Shown one piece after another: positions 10,757-19,977 of a DNA stretch of 64,000 nt. Positions within the stretch are counted from its first letter, which is position 1; every line of letters begins with the position of its first letter. The notes under the pieces are model-generated. The model saw nothing but the letters and a program-made list of their open reading frames with translations, was not told the origin of the DNA and searched no databases. A program made the translations under genes and the position numbers. Source of the DNA: Bedellia somnulentella (taxonomy: Eukaryota > Arthropoda > Insecta > Lepidoptera > Bedelliidae); the NCBI GenBank assembly GCA_963576735.1, contig OY755175.1, positions 1,442,401-1,506,400 on the forward strand, read 5' to 3'.

Positions 10757-11060
10757 AATATGGTGGAGCCGGCGCGGGCGCCGTTTGACTGGTGGCTAAC
10801 TTCACACACGCCTAAATTCGCGAACTTCAGACCGTGGTTATGTTTGGGAATACAAGATGGCGGCGCAAAAAAAATCTTAGAAGAGAGACACCCGTTGCCT
10901 GCACGCTGCACTGCACCACAGATTACATATAAATACATGCACAAATGATGCCAATGCAAATGACAGATATAGATAGAGGTGAGAGTTGAAAGAATGGATC
11001 ATTAGGAGTAAACTTTTACGTCCAAATAAACAAGAACGGTTCACAATAGTTCACATTTCC
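10757..11060. other. Unassigned, locally GC-rich sequence
   Basis: It contains gccggcgcgggcgccg (about 10,768-10,783) and aagatggcggcgc, which would fit a housekeeping promoter or a first exon, but no splice-supported coding frame was found. Short open frames on the two strands overlap and show no domain. Confidence 0.25.
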
Positions 11061-11325
11061 AGTGTATTACTTTACTCTATGGGTTCATAACTAAAGGCTT
11101 TCTCTGGGGCTGGGGCTGGAAACTTCCGTACATCCTCACTTTGTATTAGCGCAATCTATTAACCTTTCACTAGAAACCTGATAAAAAAAGCGCGCCGTAA
11201 TTTGCATATTCACCATGGCCTAGACCTCGTTTTTAAAACATACCCTTTTTATATTTTAAATTGATAAAAGACATCAAACTAAACAACTTTGCCTACGGAA
11301 TGATTATCTAAAATAGTGTATTTTT
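11060..11325 (-). repeat. Old repeat, inverted relative to 5275-5398, plus block shared with 52.6 kb
   Basis: 11,061-11,220 repeats in inverse the 5275-5398 sequence and the cagtgtattactttactcta block. 11,217-11,320 (cctagacctcgtttttaaaa, then catcaaactaaacaactttg) recurs inverted at 52,560-52,745. Confidence 0.55.
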
Positions 11326-11326
11326 T

Positions 11327-11506
11327 ACATACATACATACATATACTCACGGCTATAAATCCCTAGAAGGGGTAGCCAGAGCTAAGGAATTATAAATTCC
11401 TCAGCCACTTTTGGAAGTTGAGTGGGGAAAAGATGGTAAAACAAAGGTTTTTGGTGACGGGTCTCCAACCGCATCGCCCAAAAATCCAATAAAAAGCCCC
11501 AATGTA
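11327..11506 (-). mobile_element. SINE family 1, 5'-truncated copy
   Basis: Reads on the minus strand as GGGCGATGCGGTTGGAGACC-type body, AAGTGGCTGAGGAATTT, GGCTACCCCTTCTAGGG, ATTTATAGCCGTGAGTATAT and a (TATG)n tail. The full unit is about 245 bp and starts TGTGTAGTGTCGGC (see 12,181 and 44,801). Confidence 0.8.
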
Positions 11507-11548
11507 ATGTAATTTTAAAAATAATTAATACATTAAAATTTATTACAA

Positions 11549-12157
11549 TTAGGTTTATTGACATTTTGAAGTGGGCAACACCGTTGTTTTTTGTTGTTGA
11601 AATACCAAAAATGTAATTTATCGAAATAAGTAATGGTTTCAAACTTAGAGCATACACAACTAGAGAGATAAAGAATACGTCACGACGAGCAAGTAAAGGA
11701 TAGCTAATTATAAAACTCTTAAAGATAGAAAGAGTTAGTACTGTGATTTTTTGTCCCTTACGGTGTAACCTGTTTTCTACAAACTGTCACTCTTGACAGT
11801 TTGTAGAAAATTCGTCAGAATAATAAGCTCTTTGTTTACCTTTGATGATTTAAGATTATTTTGTTCAAATACGTGCAAAAAATCATATTTTGGACTCGTA
11901 GGTTGTGATTTTGTTTAGGACAGAGACCTTGTTTATGTGTTTGTGCTGTAAAAATGGTTAGATGCGAAGTTTTGGGCTGCAGTAACCGAAACCACAAAAA
12001 AGACCCCGATGTGACACTTCACACACCTTTACTGGATTTACAATAAAATATAAGCTGTTATTTATACGTTTTATCTGTGTTTTTGATTTAATTCTAAACA
12101 TAACCTTCAACAACAAAAAACAACAGTGTTGCCCACTTCAAAATCTCAATAATCCTA
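11549..12157 (+). mobile_element. TIR element with THAP-domain fragment (P-like)
   Basis: The inverted ends of about 45 bp share TTATTGA.ATTTTGAAGTGG, GCAACAC.GTTG and TTTTTTGTTGTTGAA (left 11,549-11,597, right 12,110-12,157). The interior includes a perfect hairpin (11,773-11,810) and the start of a THAP protein at 11,954. THAP fingers are the DNA-binding domains of P-element transposases, so this is probably a deleted P-superfamily element. No 8-bp duplication was fixed because the exact ends are blurred. Confidence 0.6.
11954..12043 (+). pseudogene. THAP zinc-finger N-terminal fragment
   Basis: From the ATG at 11,954 the frame reads MVRCEVLGCSNRNHKK.., then VTLHTPLLD, and stops after about 29 residues. 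The spacing M-V-x-C-x4-C-x2-R matches the beginning of a THAP domain (C2CH finger). The remaining Cys-His pair and AVPTIF box are missing. It may be the first exon of a transposase or a captured host exon. Confidence 0.55.
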
Positions 12158-12180
12158 TAGAAGTAAGAATTCGGTATTGA

Positions 12181-12434
12181 TGTGTAGTGTCGGCTTAGAA
12201 TAGCACTAACCTATTTCTTCCGGTGGGTGTACGTAAGAGGCAACTAACGGTTTTGGGGCTTTTGAGGGATTTTTGGGCGATGCGGTTGGAGACCCATCAC
12301 CAACAACCTTTATTTCACCATGTTTTCCCCACACAACCTCCAAAAGTGGCTGAGGAATTTCTGATTCCTTAGCTCTGGCTACCCATTCTAGGGATTTATA
12401 GCCGTGAGTATATGTATGTATGTATGTATGTAAG
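12181..12434 (+). mobile_element. SINE family 1, full-length copy
   Basis: It begins tgtgtagtgtcggcttagaa and runs through cttccggtgggtgtacgtaa, gggcgatgcggttggagacc, aaaagtggctgaggaatttc and ggatttatagccgtgagtat to a (tatg)n tail. It abuts the foldback element at 12,438. No tRNA-like head was seen in this family. Confidence 0.85.
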
Positions 12435-12437
12435 TAA

Positions 12438-12689
12438 GGGCCGGCGCTGACTGCCGGCATGGCATGGCAAAGGATTTCGGTACAGATATAGCATTTTTAA
12501 TCTTATTACCATGAGTATAGAATTCATTTTACTTTATTTTGACACAACGATGCCGACGTTCTGTCCTACCGCGGCCTCCCTCGGCATCGTTGCGTCAAAA
12601 TGAATTCTATACGCATGGTAATAAGATTAAAAATGCTATATCTGTACCGAAATCCTTTGCCATGCCATGCCGGCAGTCAGCGCCGGCCC
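12438..12689. mobile_element. Foldback MITE with about 110-bp near-perfect arms (3-bp duplication taa)
   Basis: It starts GGGCCGGCGCTGACTGCC and ends with the exact inverse. The arms stay inverted to the core, differing at only a few positions, around a short GC-rich loop (near 12,555-12,582). The flanks are taa (12,435-12,437) and taa (12,690-12,692). A 3-bp T-A-A duplication suggests the PIF/Harbinger group. The insertion point is the (tatg)n tail of the SINE. Very high arm identity implies a young insertion. Confidence 0.75.
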
Positions 12690-12699
12690 TAAGAATTCA

Positions 12700-13155
12700 T
12701 CATGTGAATAAGATAATTACTATGAACAAGGAAAGTATTCGGAACCAATTAAAAAATATATTGTTTAAAAGACAGTAACTTTGATTGTTGATTAAACTAT
12801 GTTGAATTTGACTAAGGTAACGTGTATTAATTTATAATGAATATTTGACTTAAAGAGTTGTTTACTTTTCTATTCTATTACCCTATTAAAATGATTATTA
12901 AACAACGTTTTTATTCCCACCGAGTAGCCATGGTACAGATTTTGGTGGTATTTGTTGGGAAGAAAACACAAAAATCTGGTGATTGTTGTCTATTTATTGA
13001 TTAGTCATTGTTAGTAGGTATGTGTAGCATTTTAGTTTATTGTTTGCTCATAATTTATCTATTTATAAACTTATTATTTGAGGATATTTGCCATATCTGT
13101 TAGGTAACATAATATATCTGTTTTGTTTATTGAAAGCATGGGAAAAGCCTTACAA
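12700..13155. other. AT-rich sequence, nothing recognised
   Basis: No coding frame with domain support and no repeat match to the rest of the window. Confidence 0.4.
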
Positions 13156-13392
13156 AAAATGCCACAAGCGAGGTAAAATTGTTTTTGTGTCAACACCGAT
13201 TGTGCGAAAGAAAGACATACCAGGCCACTCAGAAAGTATTGCGAAAAGAGGTTTTAATGTATGAAACACTGGCCGGTTGTAATGTATACTGAAAATATGA
13301 GTCTTTATAAATAAAAAAAGGTACGTTCCAATTATAAAATTTCCCTCTTTATTTTTTACGAGCTATTTTAAATTGTCGTGTCTTACTGAAAA

Positions 13393-13990
13393 ATGAATCT
13401 GAGCCGGGAACATTTTCGCGCTATGATTTTTTTCGATTTCAAATGTCGCTTAAAACCAGACGAATCATACGATAGACTTCAAATGGCGTTTATGGATGAA
13501 GGGCCTTCCAAGGCAACCGTGTATCGTTGGTATAAAGAATTCAAGCGTGGTCGATTAACTTTGCGGGATGAAGAAAGAAGTGGTCGCCCTCTAACGGCTG
13601 TTACGGATGAAAACGTGGTGGAAGTGAAAAATTTAATTCATGACAATAGGCGAATAACGTATCTAGAGATTCAACACATTATGCAGATTGGATCGGAAAG
13701 CGTTCATGAGATTTTACACGAACATCTTCACGTGAGGAGGATAGTTTCACGCTGGGTGCCACACAACCTCACCGAGGTACAGAAACAGGCCCGGGTGGAA
13801 TGGTGTCCTGATATGATTAATAAATTTGATGCTGGCTCGTCTCGGCGTGTTTACGCAGACTGGTATACTACTAAATAGCGCCCGCTCACACCGCGCTCAA
13901 AACGACGGACTTCCTGAACAGCACGCCGGTCAAACTCTTGGGTCACCCTCCTTACAGCCCTGACCTGGCACCGTGTGACTTCTTTTTATT
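13393..13990 (+). pseudogene. mariner transposase, internally deleted
   Basis: An open frame from 13,393 to 13,878 gives about 130 residues of the N-terminal region: SREHFRAMIFFDFKCRLKP, then STVYRW-like (KATVYRWYKEFKRGR) and DEERSGRPLTAVT, the usual two helix-turn-helix units and linker of mariner. It then breaks. In another frame, 13,880-13,990 encodes the tail LLGHPPYSPDLAPCDFF in degraded form, the catalytic third-D region. Most of the catalytic core between them is deleted, and the downstream end is cut by the retroposon. Confidence 0.85.
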
Positions 13991-14072
13991 ATTTAAATCT
14001 TTTTGTTCATGAAAACCTCATGTGGGGATTATTACTAATAAATAAAGAATAAATAAAGGAAAGAAAAATTTC

Positions 14073-14145
14073 GACACAGGCGGGATTCGAACCCGCGACT
14101 TCGGGTATACGCCCCCGTCGCTCTTGCCAATTGAGATACCGTGTC
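14073..14145 (-). tRNA. tRNA-like cloverleaf in retroposon A (probably pseudo)
   Basis: 73 nt with acceptor GACACGG/CTGTGTC, B box GGTTCGAATCCC, T stem GCGGG/CCCGC and a weakened D arm (TCTCAATTGG). The anticodon arm has a 4-bp CGGG/CCCG stem and an 8-nt loop, so it is unlikely to be a working tRNA. Confidence 0.55.
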
Positions 14146-14423
14146 AATGGCTGCCAGCGCGAAATTCTTCTATCCTTTATTTCTTTTACACGTTTTAGTA
14201 GTGTTTGCGTTTCCTACCTCCGAATTTTTTACTAATTCGGAAGGCCACTTGTCTATCTTTTCAGATAGAATGCAAATGTTGAAAACGCCTAACTATCACA
14301 TAATTTAAATCTTTTTGTTCATGAAAACCTCATGTGGGGATTATTACTAATAAATAAAGAATAAATAAAGGAAAGAAAAATTTCGACACAGGCGGGATTC
14401 GCAATTTCGCGCTGGCAGCCATT

Positions 14424-14496
14424 GACACGGTATCTCAATTGGCAAGAGCGACGGGGGCGTATACCCGAGGTCGCGGGTTCGAATCCCGCCTGTGTC
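14424..14496 (+). tRNA. tRNA-like cloverleaf in retroposon A, second copy (probably pseudo)
   Basis: Same structure as 14,073-14,145 on the opposite strand. Acceptor GACACGG/CTGTGTC and T arm are intact, with the same 8-nt anticodon loop. Confidence 0.55.
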
Positions 14497-14618
14497 GAAA
14501 TTTTTCCTTCCTTTATTTATTATTTTTATTTTCGCAAAATTTTCTGAGTGTCCCACGTATAGGGTGCCACGCGCATTATCTGTCTATAGGTAGTTGGTCT
14601 GAGTTTTTCAGGCTATTA

Positions 14619-14832
14619 ATCCCAAGAAGGGATTGTAGCGACCTCAAGTCCTTTGACCATAGAGGTATCCCAGACTCACGCGTACATTAGCAGCGTCTTG
14701 GTAATGTGACGGGTCTCGATCTCGAACCGCATCGTCCAAAAATCACTTAAAAAGCCCCCAAACCGATAGTCGCCTCTTACAATCACCCACGGGTAGGAAT
14801 GGAGTAGTGCTTTTCTAAACCGACACTACACA
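14619..14832 (-). mobile_element. SINE family 1, diverged copy
   Basis: Contains on the minus strand the recognisable blocks GTAGTGTCGG, GAGGCGACTATCGG, GCGGTTCGAGATCGAG and GGGATTAATAGCC, with an unrelated middle. Old copy. Confidence 0.5.
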
Positions 14833-15289
14833 TTATTCTTTTTATGATGCAGAAACTAGTGCCAGAAAAATGATTAAAAATTATCACGAAAAGTTACAAA
14901 ATCTGTAGTACTATATAATACCTGGTAATCATAGATTTACTAATAAAAAACCGTAGATAGGTTATTTTCAAGGAAACCGGCGGTTACGAGCACGTTGGCA
15001 CGGATTGCGGAAGATGTACGCGCACCATACCAAAACCACCATATAAAATTTTATGAAAAAAAGCACATAACCCTTCAGGTGGTAGCGCTTCCGATTAACT
15101 TGTGATGCACGTAGTAAGACTACTTTGCAAGGTCCACGAAGTAAGTTCCATGTTTTCAAAAATAACCATCTAGAAATAATTCTAAATTACCTATGTTTTA
15201 CAATCACATGATTTACATAAATCAGGCCACTTTACAAAATATCTATCAAAACAATGTTTTAAAAAGCTTTTCAACCAAAACTATCATTT
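14833..15289. other. AT-rich sequence, nothing recognised
   Basis: No supported gene or repeat. It is the left flank of the LTR element. Confidence 0.4.
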
Positions 15290-15294
15290 CAATA

Positions 15295-15485
15295 TGTACA
15301 AGCACACATCATTATTATGTAGAAACTAAGATTCAGCACTTTGTTAATGTATATAAACCGCTTTGTTAGTCATTTAAGTTTAGTTCAATACAAGAAATGA
15401 TACCAAACACTTGTCGTTTTATTAACACGGTGTAATCAAGATCGATCTTATCAAGTATCTTGTACAGGACACAAGACCCTGTACA
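15295..15485 (+). repeat. 5' LTR
   Basis: 191 bp, TG..CA ends. A TATA-like tatataaacc lies at about 15,350-15,360, about 125 bp before the LTR end, followed by taagtttagttcaata, which resembles an insect initiator. The sequence after the LTR (tagtggtccttcggtccgtc) is the position of the primer-binding site, but the tRNA was not identified. Confidence 0.85.
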
Positions 15486-16030
15486 TAGTGGTCCTTCGGT
15501 CCGTCCACATTAGTGGTCTTGAGTGATTGCGAATCGGTCACCGGCTTCCCACCAGCGGGTTCCACCGGTGTATTGAGAAGGCGCACGTCCACATCACTTG
15601 AGCTAACGTACTGACGCTGATGGTTAACAAGCGACCAAGGAATCAAGTCCACTACAATATCAAGGTTAATTGAACTCATCAAGATATCAAGTTATCAAGA
15701 GTAGAGAATAGCTGAACCCTATTTCTACGCAATAAGCGCTAAAAAGGTACCTTACTTTTATCAAGCATCACGTACAGGGAACAAGACCTGTACATAGTGA
15801 GCTAACGCACGGACGCTGACAGTTAACAAGCGATCAAGGAATCAAGTCCTTTACATTATCAAGGTTAAATCAAGTTGACAGGTTAACAAGCATCACGTAC
15901 AGGAATCAAGACCTGTATATCGTGAGTTAACACACCAACGCTGATAGTTAACAAGCGACCAAGGAATCAAGTCCTTTACATTATCAAGATTAATTCAATT
16001 TATCAAGAGTAGAAAATAGCTGAACCCTAT
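15486..16030 (+). repeat. Leader with three imperfect tandem repeats rich in tcaag
   Basis: Blocks gttaacaagcgaccaaggaa, tcaagtcctttacattatca and acaagacctgtacatagtga recur at about 110-150-bp spacing, three times. The last block resembles the LTR end plus the start of the leader, so the repeats probably arose by duplication of the U5/leader junction. agagtagagaatagctgaac also occurs twice. Confidence 0.65.
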
Positions 16031-16054
16031 TATTACAAATCGAGAGACGGAAAG

Positions 16055-16945
16055 ATGTACAGTGTTGTACCCGTAGCCGAATACATAGCTATAAACATGC
16101 GACATGACAAGTATGTCAAGATGACGGAAATAGACGTCCGACACTGCACTATCCAGGCAGATACATATTTCTGTCAAAGTCAGAAACCTGAATACCACTT
16201 CAAGGAAGGTAGAAACCTATGCGAGACTGAAAATTCCGACTGCAAGACGGAAACAAAAACATGCATCGACACCTGGCATGAAACACATGCACTGAATACT
16301 TATTTATTTTTCTGTTGCCAAACATGCAATGTGAGATCGGTATGTGTAGATCAAATGACATCACTACAGATAAGTGAAGCAGGACTTGTTACCATAGGGC
16401 ATGGATGCATTATCAAGACAGATCTAGCAATTTACCCCCATAGAATACATTCTAGCGACTTCAAGATAACACCGGAAATGTATTTACCCAAAAAGGCACC
16501 AATAAACGACATCATAAACATCTCGATACCTCATCTCTTATGGCGGGAAAACCAAACAAGTGGTAATAAAAAAAAACATATAGAGATCGATAACATGATC
16601 ACAGCCTTAAAGGACAAGGAAAATGAGGCTATTATAGAAGGAAGGAAGATATCATATCATGACATACATCACTATGTCATGATATACACGCTGATGGGCA
16701 TAGTCGGTGTCATCATTATTGTGTACCTGGTCCGCCAAATCAAATCAAGGAATGCACCTCCCACGCCGAACACAAGGATTACGATCGCCGGTCCAGCCCC
16801 CACCGTGCGGGACCCGCCGCCGCCGCCCGCAGTGCCAGAGCATCGGCAGAATGAGGACATCGAGCTACGGACCATACAACGAGAACGTCGGGGAACAGGA
16901 ACGTCACCGTTGTATAGAAAAACGTTTAGTCATGTCTCGGAGTAG
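16055..16945 (+). CDS. Envelope-like protein of an insect LTR retroelement, truncated
   Basis: 296 codons. Roughly residues 1-200 form an ectodomain with about a dozen cysteines, including a FCCQTC cluster near residue 88. A hydrophobic membrane span follows at about 207-230, then a basic and proline-rich cytoplasmic tail (PPPPP near 265) ending in about 65 charged residues. This order and the LTR context match the C-terminal part of errantivirus-type fusion glycoproteins. No signal peptide or furin-like site precedes it, and at 296 residues it is well short of usual Env lengths, so the N-terminal portion with the fusion peptide appears missing. The frame is intact, which fits a recent insertion. 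Confidence 0.7.
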   Translation: MYSVVPVAEYIAINMRHDKYVKMTEIDVRHCTIQADTYFCQSQKPEYHFKEGRNLCETENSDCKTETKTCIDTWHETHALNTYLFFCCQTCNVRSVCVDQMTSLQISEAGLVTIGHGCIIKTDLAIYPHRIHSSDFKITPEMYLPKKAPINDIINISIPHLLWRENQTSGNKKKHIEIDNMITALKDKENEAIIEGRKISYHDIHHYVMIYTLMGIVGVIIIVYLVRQIKSRNAPPTPNTRITIAGPAPTVRDPPPPPAVPEHRQNEDIELRTIQRERRGTGTSPLYRKTFSHVSE

Positions 16946-17016
16946 TTTTTTTTTTCAAGTAGAATAAGTTAAAAATCATATATTGTTAGTTTTTTCTTAT
17001 TTGTCCCTCAGGAATA

Positions 17017-17207
17017 TGTACAAGCACACATCATTATTATGTAGAAACTAAGATTCAGCACTTTGTTAATGTATATAAACCGCTTTGTTAGTCATTTAAG
17101 TTTAGTTCAATACAAGAAATCATACCAAACACTTGTCGTTTTATTAACAAGTTGTAATCAAGATCGATCTTATCAAGTATCTTGTACAGGACACAAGACC
17201 CTGTACA
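17017..17207 (+). repeat. 3' LTR
   Basis: 191 bp, almost identical to the 5' LTR. Differences include gaaatcata for gaaatgata and aacaagttgt for aacacggtgt. No clear polypurine tract is seen just upstream, where the sequence is ttgtccctcaggaata. Confidence 0.85.
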
Positions 17208-17212
17208 CAATA

Positions 17213-18129
17213 TGGCGGCAAAAAATGTTAAAACTTAAGAATTTTTAATAATATTCTTCCTTTCCGTGATCTATATTTACCATCATCCTTAAAATGCAAA
17301 GAACAAATACTAATTGAATTATTTGATTGCCAATCGTCTTCCTTTCTTTGTTTGCGAAGAATGTCCAACCATTTGATTCTGTGTATTTTATTCAATGTGA
17401 ACCAAAAACTGTATTTTCGAATAAGATATATTTAGGAACTTCACACATATAATAAAAAAAACTTAAACATTTTCCACCGGCATTTCCTAAAAGAGTGTTC
17501 ACTCATCACCACCTGATCATTTTCTCTTTTACCACACCTTATTGGAGCGAAGCTCCATTTACCCCCGACTTTTGCATTTCGTTGTGATCGTACTCCTCCC
17601 AAACGGCTCAACTGAGAACCCTGAAATTTTGCACGGTGGTCAAGGACCATGTCTAGATGGTTTATGTCAATTTTGATAAAAATCGGATGTACCACGGAGG
17701 AATAATCACCATTAAAAAAATACAATGTTAGTCTATGGAAAAACTACGTAAACAATGCCAGCGCGTGAAAATATATTTTTTTCATATTCGATCGTCCCAA
17801 AGTCACGTCCGTTTGCGCTCCGACACTTGGTGATTTTTCGAACTTTTGAACGCTAATAAATATGATAATATTCGAGTTCTAGAACATTTCTACCAACATT
17901 TTTTTGAACGAAAAAATTTCTTGAACATACTCTTTATCAAAGAAAATAGGTATTTAGCTATTTAGACTCCGTTTTGCTCTATTATTAACTAAAAACTTTT
18001 TTACATAGACTAACATTATAAAAACAAAGCTCATTTTTTGCATAGTATCGTACTACTTTGCTGTATTCCAACTGCTTTAAAGGTAATTTGACGTAATTAA
18101 GCATATTTGGATTGACAAATTGTATTTTT
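17213..18129. other. AT-rich left flank of the Helitron
   Basis: No gene recognised. The part from about 17,560 (cacggtggtcaaggaccatg, tttgataaaaatcggatgta) may be 5' non-coding sequence of the Helitron, but its TC terminus was not fixed. Confidence 0.35.
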
Positions 18130-18252
18130 TAGACTATGCTGAGGCTTAGACGAGGCGGTAACTAAGGGCGACGCACAGTTCACGCTATTGCGACCACTAG
18201 CAATCGCCAAAACCTCCTGCCAAATACAGCAATCAACGTAGACCAGCAATAT

Positions 18253-19977
18253 TTGGAGGAATTTAACTCTTCACTCGACGCTCTGGCTTACAATTGTTGC
18301 AATAACTGCCATCGGTTGAACTTATCCGCGACAGTTTCACCTATATGCTCTGCTTGCGTCAAAAATCCGCAAAAATTCACTGCTCTGAATAAGATGGATC
18401 CTGGCGACGTACCACTTGAACTGCAAAACTCGTCTGTCACTGAGCATATGCTGATTGCGCGTGTGCATCCCGTTATGAAAGTATATCAAGTACGTGCTAA
18501 TGGCAGACCTGGGCAATACAGATATTCCGGTAACGTTGTGAACATCGAACAAGACATCACAACCTTGGCAACACGATTACCTAATCTACCTTCTGAGTTG
18601 AACATCATAATAGTACAGCGTGAAGGTGTATCGGGCATGTCAGACTTCCGCGTTCGCCGTCAAGTGGTGTCAAACGCACTTAACTGGTTGAAAAATATCA
18701 ACCCATTTTATCGGGACATCGAAATATCTGCTAAAAACACGAATGCCCTACCGGAAGATGGCAATATAGCAAGCTCTATGCGTTACATTCACGAAGGTGG
18801 TGTGTCACCAGAGAACGACACTGATGAAAATATCACCGAGACGGCAGTTCCAATGCAATGTCACCGTGGACAACAGCAACAGCTTGAAACTGTATTGCGC
18901 TGGCCTTCTGGAAATCCCTATCCAATAAAAGAATTTCTAACAGAGGGGTACATTGCGATGGCATTTCCTCATCTACTTCCTTTCGGGCTTGGATCTTTCA
19001 CCGACTTCACCCGTACAGAAAAACTGACGTATCAAGAATGGGCTAAATATCTCATCCAATATCGTGGTCAAAGGTTCGCCAAAGATCCGCGTTTTCGCTT
19101 CCATTCTCTGAATACCATTCAACGACACGAATCACTGATGAGAAGCAGTGTATTTGCAAGAAAGAATGACTTTACAGGAAACATGCAACAGCTCATCCAA
19201 GAATTCAATCGCAACTCTTCCATCGTTACACGACTCTTAAGTTGGGCTTCGAAAATACGTGGATCGTCTCCGTATTGGTATCAGCGGAAACTCGAACTAA
19301 AAGCGATGGTCAATCAACTTGGTATTCCAACAGTTTTTCTCACGCTGAGTGCTGCCGACCTGTGGTGGCCTGACTTAGTGCGTCACTTTGGTGTTGGTCT
19401 GGATGCTGACTTGACAGAGAAGCAGCTGTCGAAGCTCATGACATCAAAACTCGATGAAAACCCACTCATTGCTGATCAATACTTTTCGAAAAGAGTTGAC
19501 ATCTTCATGGCTATTGGCAGAAAAAAGTTTAAAGTTCAGGACTTTTGGTGGCGCTACGTATATCAGCATCGCGGTAGTCCACATATCCACGCTATTCTCT
19601 GGTTGGAAAATGCACCAGATATACGTACGTTCGACATTTGCACTAGCGAAGAAATAGAAACCTATCACCGCTATTATGATTCGTTAGTTTCAGCAATGAA
19701 TCCCAATCAAAACGAACATACGGCAATGAAACACCCTTCACGATTGCGTGTTGATGAAATTCTTCTTGATGATCCCGTTCAATTGCCACAGTTGTTATAC
19801 CGCGTACAACGATATACAAAACACTCTGTTTACTGCTACAGAGTTGTGCGTGGCGTTCAAAAATGCCGTTTTAACTTCCCAAAAGACATATCATTGGAGT
19901 CGCGATTAGCTAAAGACGAGAAAGGCGTTTGGTCATACACACCAAAACGTAACGATCCTCTACTTGTCGTCAAGTAG
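18253..19977 (+). CDS. Helitron Rep/helicase, N-terminal Rep (HUH endonuclease) part
   Basis: 574 codons; homology continues upstream of the chosen ATG to about 18,130 (QQYLEEFNSSL), so the true start is further 5'. An N-terminal Cys motif (CCNNC..C..C at residues 14-36) is typical of the Helitron zinc finger. The Helitron helicase-like N-terminal domain follows (about 170-330). Rep motif 1 is TVFLTLSAADLWWPDL (about 360), and the two-histidine HUH motif is HRGSPHIHAILW (about 439-450). A conserved block RVQRYTKHSVYCYR..KCRFNFPKD follows at about 520-550. This nicks DNA at the element ends and starts rolling-circle replication. The frame stops at 19,977 before the helicase, through decay. Confidence 0.9.
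   Translation: MEEFNSSLDALAYNCCNNCHRLNLSATVSPICSACVKNPQKFTALNKMDPGDVPLELQNSSVTEHMLIARVHPVMKVYQVRANGRPGQYRYSGNVVNIEQDITTLATRLPNLPSELNIIIVQREGVSGMSDFRVRRQVVSNALNWLKNINPFYRDIEISAKNTNALPEDGNIASSMRYIHEGGVSPENDTDENITETAVPMQCHRGQQQQLETVLRWPSGNPYPIKEFLTEGYIAMAFPHLLPFGLGSFTDFTRTEKLTYQEWAKYLIQYRGQRFAKDPRFRFHSLNTIQRHESLMRSSVFARKNDFTGNMQQLIQEFNRNSSIVTRLLSWASKIRGSSPYWYQRKLELKAMVNQLGIPTVFLTLSAADLWWPDLVRHFGVGLDADLTEKQLSKLMTSKLDENPLIADQYFSKRVDIFMAIGRKKFKVQDFWWRYVYQHRGSPHIHAILWLENAPDIRTFDICTSEEIETYHRYYDSLVSAMNPNQNEHTAMKHPSRLRVDEILLDDPVQLPQLLYRVQRYTKHSVYCYRVVRGVQKCRFNFPKDISLESRLAKDEKGVWSYTPKRNDPLLVVK

Larger units (their letters stand above)
13991..14522. mobile_element. tRNA-like retroposon, insertion A (inverted double unit)
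   Basis: It interrupts the mariner transposase, with tttttatt at 13,983-13,990 and 14,523-14,530 as the likely duplicated target. It begins with the inverted tail (atttaaatctttttgttcat), then a minus-strand tRNA-like sequence and its upstream body. An inverted-tail segment follows again at 14,304-14,400, then a plus-strand unit with a second tRNA-like sequence ending in tttcctt..ctttatttatt. Confidence 0.8.
13220..14557 (+). mobile_element. mariner element, inserted at TA, split by a tRNA-like retroposon
   Basis: The left end CCAGGCCACTCAGAAAGTAT and the inverse of the right end CGTGGGACACTCAGAAAATT are imperfect inverted repeats, each next to a TA (13,218-13,219; 14,558-14,559). The 6228-6340 copy supplies the uninterrupted target. 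The body holds the N-terminal half of the transposase, then remnants of the D,D34D catalytic region. 13,991-14,522 is a later insertion. Confidence 0.85.
13156..14608. repeat. Interspersed block interrupted by mariner; paralogue of 6228-6340
   Basis: 13,163-13,219 (caagcgaggtaaaattgttt ..) and 14,558-14,608 (tagggtgccacgcgcattat, then ctgtctataggtagttggtc) are contiguous in the copy at 6228-6340. The latter therefore shows the empty site of the mariner insertion. Confidence 0.8.
15295..17207 (+). mobile_element. Env-only LTR retroelement (errantivirus-like), 5-bp duplication caata
   Basis: Two 191-bp LTRs (15,295-15,485 and 17,017-17,207) start TGTACAAG and end CCTGTACA. They differ at only about four positions and are flanked by caata (15,290-15,294; 17,208-17,212). 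Between them are a leader with internal repeats and one envelope-like frame. gag, protease, RT, RNase H and integrase are absent, so this is an internally deleted copy, or an insertion made from a spliced env-type RNA that was reverse-transcribed. Confidence 0.85.
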
